Positions 56,940 through 64,000 of a DNA stretch of 64,000 nt are shown here, one piece after another (the first letter of the stretch is position 1; every line of letters begins with the position of its first letter). Source of the DNA: Hyphomicrobiales bacterium (GTDB lineage Bacteria > Pseudomonadota > Alphaproteobacteria > Parvibaculales > Parvibaculaceae); the NCBI GenBank assembly GCA_016124805.1, contig WGND01000003.1, positions 248,001-312,000 on the forward strand. Reading direction: 5' to 3'. The position numbers and the translations under genes were made by a program. The notes beneath the pieces were generated by a model. That model saw nothing but the letters and a program-made list of their open reading frames with translations, did no database searches and was not told where the DNA came from.

Positions 56940-59066
56940 TCAGATCGTGCCAAGCGTGCGAAGGCGGGCGCGGGGATGAATTTCATTCTGCGACATTACG
57001 AATGTCTGGGGACGGAAACGCTCGATCAGTGAGCGCACATGCGGACGGACACCCGGGCTTGTCAGCAGGACGGGTACTTCACCCATCTGGGCAGCTTCTT
57101 CAAAGCGCTGACGGATGATGGCGATGAATTCATGCAGCTTGGAAGGCTGCATGGCTATCTGCTTGTCTTCGCCGGTGCCGACGAGGGATTCAGCAAAGGC
57201 CTGCTCCCATGCCGGCGAGAGCGTGATGAGCGGCAGGTTCTGGTCCTGGTCGCTATTGGCGGCGCAAATCTGGCGGGCCAGGCGGGCGCGGACATGTTCG
57301 GTGATCATGGTCAGGCTCTGCGTATGGCCAACAGCCTCTGCAATACCTTCCATGATGGTGGGCAGGTCGCGTATCGAGATGCGTTCCGTCAGAAGTGTCT
57401 GCAGCACGCGCTGGATGCCTGTCACGGTGATCTGTGTCGGCACGAGATCTTCCACGAGCTTCTTGTGTTCCTTGCCGAGTTCATCAAGCAGCTTTTGGAC
57501 TTCTGCATAGGAGAGCAGGTCGGCCATATTGTCCTTGATGATTTCGGTGAGATGCGTTGTGAGCACCGTTGGTGGATCGACCACGGTATAGCCGCGGAAG
57601 CTTGCTTCCTCACGCATGCTTTCGTCGATCCATGTGGCAGGCAGACCGAAAGCGGGTTCTGTTGTGTGCAGGCCGGGCAGGTCGATCTGGCCGCCCTGCG
57701 GGTCCATGACCAGTAGCTGGTTCACATAGACTTCGCCTTTGCCGGACTCCACTTCCTTGACGCGGAAGACATAGGCGTTGCTCTCCAGTTGCACATTATC
57801 GAGGATGCGCACAGACGGCATGACAAAGCCCATGTCGCCTGCAATCTGGCGGCGCAGGGCCTTGATCTGGTCGGTGAGTTTCTTGTGATCCTTGCCATTG
57901 ATCAGCGGGAGCAGGGCATAGCCGATCTCGAGGCGCAACTCGTCCATTTTCAGGGCGGAGCTGATCGGCTCTTCGGCAACCGGCGTGTCGGCCACAGCCT
58001 GGGCTTCATTGGCCTCGGTTTCGGCTATCGCCTTGCGGCGAGAACTCCACAGATGATAGGCGAGGCCGCCGGCACCGCCGGAGAGCAGCAGAAAGGGAAT
58101 GGCCGGCAGACCTGGCAGCAGCGCCATGGCGCCCATGACAAAAGACGACATACCGAGCGCCTGCGGATAGCCCGACAGCTGATCGAAAAGGGCTTCGTCG
58201 GCGGCGCCTTCAACGCCCGCCTTGGTCACAAGCAGGCCGGCAGCAATCGAGACGATGAGGGCCGGGATCTGGCTGACGAGGCCGTCACCAACAGTAAGCA
58301 GCGTATAGGTTTGGGCGGCGTCGGCAAATGACAGGTCATTCTGCGCGACACCGATAATGATGCCGCCAATGACATTGATAAAGGTGATGAGCAGGCCAGC
58401 GACTGCATCACCACGCACAAATTTGGAGGCACCGTCCATTGAGCCGAAGAAGGAGCTTTCGTTCTCCAGCTCCGTTCGGCGCGTGCGGGCCGTTGTCTCG
58501 TCGATCAGACCGGCTGACAAATCGGCGTCAATCGCCATCTGCTTGCCGGGCATGGCATCAAGGGTGAAACGGGCGGCGACTTCAGCGATACGACCCGAAC
58601 CCTTGGTGATGACGACAAAGTTTACGATGACGAGGATGGCGAAAACGATGACGCCAATAACGAAATTGCCCTGCATGACGAAGCCGCCAAAGGCTTCGAT
58701 GACATGGCCGGCAGCCGAAGCACCTTCATGGCCATGGCCGAGAATGAGGCGTGTCGATGCCAGATTCAGCGACAGGCGCAACATCGTGGCGATCAGGAGA
58801 ACGGTCGGAAAGGCGCTGAATTCCAGAGGTTTCTGGATAAATAGCGATGTCATCAGGATAAGGACAGAGAAAGTGATCGACAGCGCAAGGGCAAAGTCGA
58901 GCAGCATGGAGGGCAGCGGCAGGATGAGGACGATGACGATGGTCAGGATGCCAAAGGCAAGGGCGAGATCGCCCCGCTTGGCAATCTGACCCATCACCCC
59001 ACCGGCTGTCAGATTGGCGAGATTAAACCCGCCTGCCTTGGCTGTCGCTGCTGTTGTTTCGCTCAT
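56940..59066 (-). CDS. flhA: Flagellar export gate protein FlhA
   Basis: 708 residues. The N-terminal half holds about eight transmembrane helices (LAFGILTIVIVLILPLPSMLL, then the FHIPEP-like conserved stretch around MQGNFVIGVIVFAILVIVNFVVITKGSGRIAEVAARF and DAMPGKQMAIDADLSAG). The C-terminal cytosolic domain (about 360-708) forms the export nonamer ring that receives chaperone-substrate complexes. Length is typical. The gene lies 39 bases downstream of flbD. Confidence 0.96.
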   Translation of the reverse strand: MSETTAATAKAGGFNLANLTAGGVMGQIAKRGDLALAFGILTIVIVLILPLPSMLLDFALALSITFSVLILMTSLFIQKPLEFSAFPTVLLIATMLRLSLNLASTRLILGHGHEGASAAGHVIEAFGGFVMQGNFVIGVIVFAILVIVNFVVITKGSGRIAEVAARFTLDAMPGKQMAIDADLSAGLIDETTARTRRTELENESSFFGSMDGASKFVRGDAVAGLLITFINVIGGIIIGVAQNDLSFADAAQTYTLLTVGDGLVSQIPALIVSIAAGLLVTKAGVEGAADEALFDQLSGYPQALGMSSFVMGAMALLPGLPAIPFLLLSGGAGGLAYHLWSSRRKAIAETEANEAQAVADTPVAEEPISSALKMDELRLEIGYALLPLINGKDHKKLTDQIKALRRQIAGDMGFVMPSVRILDNVQLESNAYVFRVKEVESGKGEVYVNQLLVMDPQGGQIDLPGLHTTEPAFGLPATWIDESMREEASFRGYTVVDPPTVLTTHLTEIIKDNMADLLSYAEVQKLLDELGKEHKKLVEDLVPTQITVTGIQRVLQTLLTERISIRDLPTIMEGIAEAVGHTQSLTMITEHVRARLARQICAANSDQDQNLPLITLSPAWEQAFAESLVGTGEDKQIAMQPSKLHEFIAIIRQRFEEAAQMGEVPVLLTSPGVRPHVRSLIERFRPQTFVMSQNEIHPRARLRTLGTI

Positions 59067-59105
59067 CTAGGTGACTTTCTCAGGACTCATTTATTGAATG
59101 GCAGA

Positions 59106-60476
59106 TCAGCCGAACTGGACGCGACCTTCACCAGGCATCGGCACTGCCACACCATTTTCGTTATATTCCTTGAGCTTGTTGCGAAGCGTCCGGATGGAGA
59201 TGCCGAGAATATTGGCGGCATGGGTCCGGTTGCCGAGGCAATGGTCAAGAGTCGAGATGATGAGGTCCTGCTCAACTTCAGAGACCGTCTTGCCGACGAA
59301 ACCGCGCGACACCATGTCAGCGGCATCGGCTGCCTGACGGACAACGCCGTCATGGGCAGAGGGGCTTTGATAGCTGGAGCCGTCCGGCAGGCGAATGGCG
59401 TCGATGCCAATTTCCCCACCTGTCGCGAGCAGCACGGCGCGGTGCATGGTGTTTTCAAGTTCGCGCACATTGCCATTCCAGCTGTGACGCGTGAGATAGG
59501 CACGGGCCTCATCTGCAATCGGCTTGTTTTCCAGACCGTTTGCCTTGGCATAGCGCTTGGCGAAATGATCAGCGAGCGCGAGGATGTCGGCTGGACGTTC
59601 GCGCAAAGCAGGCAGCTTCAGATTGACGACGTTCAGACGGTAGAAAAGGTCTTCGCGGAACCGTCCCTCGCGGGCTTCGCCCTGCAGATCGCGGTTTGAC
59701 GTGGCGATAATGCGGATATTGACTTTGACCGGTGTCTTGCCACCGACGCGATCAATTTCACGTTCCTGAATGGCGCGCAGGAGCTTGGCCTGAAGACGAA
59801 TATCCATTTCGCTGATTTCATCGAGCAGGAGCGTGCCACCGTCGGCTTCTTCGAATTTGCCAATGCGGCGAGCCAGCGCGCCGGTGAAGGCCCCCTTTTC
59901 ATGACCGAAGAGCTCGGACTCAAGAAGGTTTTCGGGAATGGCCGCGCAATTGACCGAGATGAAGGCTTTGTCGCGGCGCAAGGATTTGCGGTGCACGTGG
60001 CGGGCCATGATTTCCTTGCCTGTGCCGCTTTCGCCTGTGATGAGGATTGAGGCTTCTGATGCTGCGACTTGGTCTGCCAGCTTGATGACCTCACCCATTT
60101 TCGGGTCCTGGAAAATCAGGGCGTGGCTTTCATCGGCCACAGCAGCAAGGACCGCGGCGATCAGCTCGGCATCGGGCGGCAGCGGAATATATTCCTTGGC
60201 GCCGGCGCGGATCGCGGCAACGGCGGCGCGGGCATCGGTTTCCACACCGCAGGCCACGACAGGAATGCAGATATGCTCTTCCTGAAGGCGGGTGATGAGA
60301 TCGCCGATGTCGCAGCTGACATCCACCAGCAGAAGATCTGCGCCGCGTCCCATGCGCAGTGTATCCAGCGCCTGGTCGATGGTTTCGGTATGGGTGACCT
60401 TGGCGCCCTTGTTCATCGCCATTTTGGTGGCGGTGGAGAGCTGGCCGTGAAGGGTTCCGACGATCAGAAGGCGCAT
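59106..60476 (-). CDS. flbD: Sigma-54-dependent flagellar regulator FlbD
   Basis: 456 residues, NtrC-like. The N-terminal receiver (about 1-115) keeps D52 and K94 but lacks the paired acidic residues after the first strand, replaced by GTLHGQ, so it is probably not a classic phospho-receiver; Caulobacter FlbD is similarly atypical and works with FliX. The AAA+ domain has Walker A GESGTGKE (148-155) and the sigma-54 contact GAFTGA (195-200). A Fis-type HTH (about 415-450, RTHAANILGISIRTLRNKLKEY) closes it. It activates late flagellar operons. Confidence 0.9.
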   Translation of the reverse strand: MRLLIVGTLHGQLSTATKMAMNKGAKVTHTETIDQALDTLRMGRGADLLLVDVSCDIGDLITRLQEEHICIPVVACGVETDARAAVAAIRAGAKEYIPLPPDAELIAAVLAAVADESHALIFQDPKMGEVIKLADQVAASEASILITGESGTGKEIMARHVHRKSLRRDKAFISVNCAAIPENLLESELFGHEKGAFTGALARRIGKFEEADGGTLLLDEISEMDIRLQAKLLRAIQEREIDRVGGKTPVKVNIRIIATSNRDLQGEAREGRFREDLFYRLNVVNLKLPALRERPADILALADHFAKRYAKANGLENKPIADEARAYLTRHSWNGNVRELENTMHRAVLLATGGEIGIDAIRLPDGSSYQSPSAHDGVVRQAADAADMVSRGFVGKTVSEVEQDLIISTLDHCLGNRTHAANILGISIRTLRNKLKEYNENGVAVPMPGEGRVQFG

Positions 60477-60534
60477 GTGCGGCTCCTCTACTTTCTAACT
60501 GGATGAAGTGACGATACTGCGCAACAAAAACAGA

Positions 60535-60897
60535 TCAGTTGATTCCATTGCCTTTGACGATTTCGGTCATGGTGACGCCGAGGCGGTCATCGACCACCAC
60601 TACTTCACCGCGGGCAACAAGGCGATCATTGACAAAGATGTCGATGGCTTCACCAACCTTGCGGTCGAGTTCGACAATGGCGCCGCGCCCGAGCTTGAGA
60701 AGGTTGGAAACCTCCATATTCGTTTTGCCAAGAACAGCGGAAACATTGACCGGCACATCGAAAACGGCTTCGAGTTCATGGGCCGTGCGGGCCTGATTTT
60801 CATCCATGCCGTTCTCTTCCTCGCCATTTGCTGTTGCAGGCAGATCGTCTGTTTCGGAGAGTTCCGGCAGGTTCATGTCGTCATTCGAGCTGGTCAT
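60535..60897 (-). CDS. fliN: Flagellar motor switch protein FliN
   Basis: 120 residues. An acidic N-terminal tail (about 1-35) precedes the SpoA/surface-presentation domain (about 43-116): VFDVPVNVSAVLGKTNMEVSNLLKLGRGAIVELDRKVGEAIDIFVN, then ARGEVVVVDDRLGVTMTEI. FliN forms the lower C-ring and binds FliH during export. 29 bases separate it from fliH. Confidence 0.94.
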   Translation of the reverse strand: MTSSNDDMNLPELSETDDLPATANGEEENGMDENQARTAHELEAVFDVPVNVSAVLGKTNMEVSNLLKLGRGAIVELDRKVGEAIDIFVNDRLVARGEVVVVDDRLGVTMTEIVKGNGIN

Positions 60898-60926
60898 TTT
60901 CGTGCTCCTCGGTTCAGGACAACGCC

Positions 60927-61607
60927 TCAGCGCTGTGCTGCTTTCGAATGGGGTTCAGGCATTTCCAGATCGCTGGATGCCTCGCGCCTTGGCGCAATGG
61001 TGTTGATGTAGCGGGTGATCATGCTGTCGATATCGGCTTCGATGGCTTTGCGGTCGCGTTCCACGCCGCCATCGGCCCATTCCACCAGGCAGTCGCCAGG
61101 GGCCATGCTGCCTTCGCCAAGCAGGATGATGCGACCGGACAGACCGCGCTCCATGGCCATCTGATCGACAGAATCCTTCATGCTGTCGACGAGATCGGGC
61201 GATACGCGCAGAATGATGTGGGGCTCGCGGTTGAGATGGGAGAGGCAGTCGCGCAGCACAGCTTCAATTTCGGTCTGGGGTCGCGTTGCGATGAGGGCCG
61301 GGGCGAGTTTGCGGGCAATCAGGCCAGCCATCTCCGTAGCTTCAGCGCGCATTGTGGCGCTGGTTGCATCAAGGGCCGCAAGCAGGCTGCCGGCATTTGA
61401 GGCAAGTGTTTCCATCGCATCACGCAGGTCCTGATCGGCCCGGTTTGTGGCTTCTTTTTCACCAGCCGCAAAGCCTTCGCCATAGGCCTTGGCGCGTGCT
61501 TCCTCGAGCGATGCGTCATCCACCATCTGCGCGGCAGATGCCTTTTTCGGCATGTCGCTTCCGAAATTGGTGTCGAAGGTAAATTTGACGGCCTGACCTT
61601 TGCTCAT
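60927..61607 (-). CDS. fliH: Flagellar assembly protein FliH
   Basis: 226 residues from ATG 61607. Acidic, coiled-coil-rich; FliH inhibits FliI and links it to the C-ring. Visible: EARAKAYGEGFAAGEKEA near residue 36, a central helix, and a C-terminal V-ATPase E-like domain (HIILRVSPDLVDSMKDSVDQ, PGDCLVEWADGGVERDRKAIE). Called mainly from position between fliG and fliN, length and the GEGFAAG motif. A start 48 bases earlier would overlap fliG. Confidence 0.88.
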   Translation of the reverse strand: MSKGQAVKFTFDTNFGSDMPKKASAAQMVDDASLEEARAKAYGEGFAAGEKEATNRADQDLRDAMETLASNAGSLLAALDATSATMRAEATEMAGLIARKLAPALIATRPQTEIEAVLRDCLSHLNREPHIILRVSPDLVDSMKDSVDQMAMERGLSGRIILLGEGSMAPGDCLVEWADGGVERDRKAIEADIDSMITRYINTIAPRREASSDLEMPEPHSKAAQR

Positions 61608-61617
61608 GATTTTGGGC

Positions 61618-62655
61618 TCAGTAAATGAGCTCGTCCTCCTCACTGTTGGCGGCAATCATGATCTCGCCCTTGTTAGCGAGGTCCTTGGCGATATTGACCA
61701 TGTTGGTCTGGGCGTCATCCACGTCCTTGAGACGGATGGGGCCCATGAGTTCCATGTCTTCGCGCAGAATCTTGGCGGCGCGTTCTGACATGTTGGCAAA
61801 GAAGAGATCGCGCAGCGTATCGGACGCACCTTTGAGCGCGATGCCGAGCTTGTTTTTGTCCACTGCCCGCAGCAGGGTCTGGATGGAACCGGGATCGAGC
61901 TTGCCGAGATCTTCGAAGGTGAACATGAGCGCCTTGATCTTGTCGGCGCTTTCGCGGGAGCGCTCTTCGAGGGCTGCCAGGAAACGGCCTTCTGTCTGAC
62001 GGTCGAAATTGTTGAAGATTTCAGCCATCAGCTCATGGGAGTCGCGTCGATTGGTGCGCGACAGATTGGAGATGAATTCCGACCGAAGCGTCTGTTCGAC
62101 CTTGTCGAGAATGTCTTTCTGGACGGCTTCCATGCGGAGCATGCGGCTGACGACTTCCAGAGCGAAGTCCTCCGGCAGGCAGCCAAGCACGCGGGCGGCA
62201 TGTTCGGTGCGGATCTTGGAGAGAACCACGGCCACCGTCTGGGGATATTCATTGCGCAGATAGCTGGCGAGAACAGTTTCATTCACATTGCCGAGTTTTT
62301 CCCACATGGTGCGGCCGGCAGGACCGCGGATTTCATCCATGACCGAGAGAACACGTTCTTCCGGCATGAATTTCATCAGCAGGCGTTCGGTTGATTCATA
62401 GGAACCGACAAGGGCGCCGGTGCCGGAAATTTTCGAAGCAAATTCGACCAGCAGTTTTTCGACTGTCGGGGCCTGAACCGTGCCGAGCGATGACATGATG
62501 ACGGTCAGTTCGCGCAGTTCGTCCTCGTCCAGCATGTCCCAGAGCGGGGCTGCATCGTCACCGCCCATCGAAAGCATGAAGATTGCCGCCTTTTGCGGGC
62601 CGGTCAGACTTTTGTCGTCGCGTGCTTTAACGGGTGCCACGGTTGAATTCCTCAC
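61618..62655 (-). CDS. fliG: Flagellar motor switch protein FliG
   Basis: 345 residues. C-ring protein that contacts MotA and switches rotation. N-terminal domain [18 protein letters not shown], middle domain with the [26 protein letters not shown] block, and C-terminal domain with [30 protein letters not shown] and [19 protein letters not shown]. Slightly longer than the usual 331. Its start overlaps the fliF stop by 4 bases (ATGA). Confidence 0.95.
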   Translation of the reverse strand: MRNSTVAPVKARDDKSLTGPQKAAIFMLSMGGDDAAPLWDMLDEDELRELTVIMSSLGTVQAPTVEKLLVEFASKISGTGALVGSYESTERLLMKFMPEERVLSVMDEIRGPAGRTMWEKLGNVNETVLASYLRNEYPQTVAVVLSKIRTEHAARVLGCLPEDFALEVVSRMLRMEAVQKDILDKVEQTLRSEFISNLSRTNRRDSHELMAEIFNNFDRQTEGRFLAALEERSRESADKIKALMFTFEDLGKLDPGSIQTLLRAVDKNKLGIALKGASDTLRDLFFANMSERAAKILREDMELMGPIRLKDVDDAQTNMVNIAKDLANKGEIMIAANSEEDELIY

Positions 62656-64000
62656 GCGGTTTCATGGAGCCAGCTGCGCAGGATCGAGATCGACTCGTCG
62701 GGATGGCTTGCGACGAGTTCACCGATCTTGCGCATGGATGACTGTTTGACCTTGCCGGAGACCTGGGCGATGTCGATGAGGCTTTCATCGCTATCGTCAG
62801 GCGAAGGCAGGGCATTCATGTTGTTGGATGATGATTCAAGGGATGCGGTTTCGTCGTCGCGGTCGCGCGGGGCATTGCCGGGCAGGGCGAGTGTGCCGCC
62901 TGTGCGGGCCGATGTGGCCAGTCGCGTGAACATGGGACGCAATACAAAGAGCATGGCAACGAGCGCAAGGATGGCAAGCACGGCCATTTCGCCGATGCGA
63001 ATATAGTCAGCCTTGGTCAGGCCCATGAAGCCGGGCATTTCGGCGGGCATATCTGCCATGACCTTGGGAGCAGCGAATTGCAGATTGACGACTTCCACCT
63101 GATCGCCACGGCTTTCGTCATAGCCCATGGCGGAGCGCACCAGCGCTTCCAGCTTTTTGAGTTCTTCTGCTGAGCGCGGTGCGTAAACCGAATTGCCCTG
63201 TGCATCGGTCGTGTAGTTGCCATCGACCAGCACGGCGACGGAAAGGCGCTTTACGCGACCGGCTTCCTGTACTTCCGTCTTGGTGGTGCGCGAAATTTCG
63301 TAGTTTACAGTCTCTTCATTGCGGTTTGAAGCCTGCTGCGAAACATTGCCACTGTCGCCATTGCCCTGATTGGCATTTGGCAGGGCGTTGCCGATGGTAA
63401 CGGCGTTATTTGCCTTGCCATCGGAATTGGTGGAGCTGTCTTCCATGGTCTGTGTCGAGCGGACAACCTGACCATTGGGATCATAGAGATCGGAGGTCTG
63501 GGTGACGCGCGTTGTATCCATCTGTGCGGTCACTTCGACACGTGCCTTGTCCACGCCGACAACGCGGCTGATGATGTCTTCGACATGCGTGCGCAAGCGG
63601 CTTTCATAGGCCAGACGGCGCTCGTCAATGGTGGCGCTCAGCATGGTGTTGGCATCATCGCCCATGCCGCTGGCCAGAAGGGTGCCCCGCTCGTCGACAA
63701 TCGAGACATGCGCCGGTGTGAGGCCTTCAACGGCGGAGGAGACCAGATACTGAATGGCCTTGACCTGCTGGGATGTGAGATTGGCGCGGCTGACCTTAAG
63801 CACGATGGAAGCGGTGGGGTCGCGCTTGTCGCGGGAGAAAAGTTCACGTTCCGGCAGTACCAGATGAACGCGGGCCGCCGAAATGCCATCGATAGAGCGG
63901 ATCGTGCGGGCAAGCTCACCTTCGAGCGCGCGCAAATGATTGATGTTCTGGAGGAAGCTTGTGGTGCCCAGCGCGTCTGAATTGTCGAAAATTTCATAGC
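62652..64000 (-). CDS. fliF: Flagellar MS-ring protein FliF (5' end beyond window)
   Basis: Partial: the frame runs off the window at 64000, so the N-terminus and first transmembrane segment are missing. Visible from there on is the periplasmic ring region ([78 protein letters not shown]), a long linker and the second transmembrane helix (about 13 to 36 residues before the [10 protein letters not shown] stretch). The cytoplasmic tail ([39 protein letters not shown]) binds FliG. First gene visible of the operon fliF-fliG-fliH-fliN-flbD-flhA-flhG. Confidence 0.95.
   Translation of the reverse strand, partial: YEIFDNSDALGTTSFLQNINHLRALEGELARTIRSIDGISAARVHLVLPERELFSRDKRDPTASIVLKVSRANLTSQQVKAIQYLVSSAVEGLTPAHVSIVDERGTLLASGMGDDANTMLSATIDERRLAYESRLRTHVEDIISRVVGVDKARVEVTAQMDTTRVTQTSDLYDPNGQVVRSTQTMEDSSTNSDGKANNAVTIGNALPNANQGNGDSGNVSQQASNRNEETVNYEISRTTKTEVQEAGRVKRLSVAVLVDGNYTTDAQGNSVYAPRSAEELKKLEALVRSAMGYDESRGDQVEVVNLQFAAPKVMADMPAEMPGFMGLTKADYIRIGEMAVLAILALVAMLFVLRPMFTRLATSARTGGTLALPGNAPRDRDDETASLESSSNNMNALPSPDDSDESLIDIAQVSGKVKQSSMRKIGELVASHPDESISILRSWLHETA

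Overview
The window looks like a stretch of alphaproteobacterial chromosome with moderately high GC. No phage, transposon, integrase or CRISPR signal was seen. The assignment rests on the adjacent ChpT and CtrA genes (a cell-cycle phosphorelay restricted to Alphaproteobacteria), a FlbD-type flagellar regulator, the zapA-6S RNA-formyl-THF cycloligase order, EipA (DUF1134), and the ruvCAB-ybgC-tolQRAB-pal-cpoB cluster. Two CYP153-type alkane hydroxylases and three MAPEG proteins would fit a hydrocarbon-exposed, Parvibaculum-like organism, but the genus is a guess.

Layout. 1-3.1 kb: zapA, 6S RNA, folate cycloligase, a YmdB-type metallophosphoesterase and a CgeB-like glycosyltransferase. 3.1-3.6 kb: a gene-free stretch with strong RNA-like secondary structure. 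3.6-16.2 kb: a conserved housekeeping block (yebC, ruvCAB, ybgC, tolQRAB, pal, cpoB, tilS, ftsH) for Holliday-junction repair, the Tol-Pal envelope machine, tRNA-Ile lysidine formation and membrane proteolysis. 16.2-19.7 kb: an accessory module of two tandem CYP153 P450 genes, each with a near-identical terminator, divergent from a TetR gene of HapR/LuxR type. It splits the usual ftsH-folP-glmM order. 19.8-23.0 kb: a divergent folP-like gene, glmM and thiD. 23.0-26.0 kb: a MocR-type regulator divergent from phzF and a LysE exporter, across a 26-bp perfect palindrome. 26.0-28.9 kb: serC and serA behind a structured leader. 29.0-33.8 kb: LysR regulator, large autotransporter and a membrane-anchored pentapeptide-repeat protein. 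34-38 kb: purA, a sulfotransferase, an encapsulated-ferritin-like protein without encapsulin, and two MAPEG proteins. 38-43.7 kb: TPP riboswitch-thiC, a VOC protein, a Mug-like glycosylase, an N-acyl-D-amino-acid deacylase, a 60-residue membrane protein and msrA. 43.8-50 kb: rpoH, rluD, a small membrane protein, a JAMM protease, tRNA-Glu(CTC), a tiny Cys/His-rich secreted protein, a third MAPEG, a coiled-coil membrane protein and eipA. 50-53 kb: a possible ncRNA, cysQ, chpT and ctrA. 53-64 kb: flagellar genes fliI-fliJ on the plus strand and fliF-fliG-fliH-fliN-flbD-flhA-flhG on the minus strand, with fliF cut by the window end; yajQ and a small membrane protein lie between them.

The most notable observation is a near-consensus LuxR/HapR operator (TTATTGA-N8-TCAATAA) on the predicted -10 of the P450 promoter, next to a HapR-like regulator. 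This suggests a quorum-sensing-type master-regulator fold acting as a local switch for alkane hydroxylases. Other leads are two gene-free regions with long perfect RNA stems, a serC leader that may control ribosome access, an orphan EncFtn-type ferritin, and a 63-residue secreted Cys/His peptide. All functional calls come from reading the sequence without database searches.
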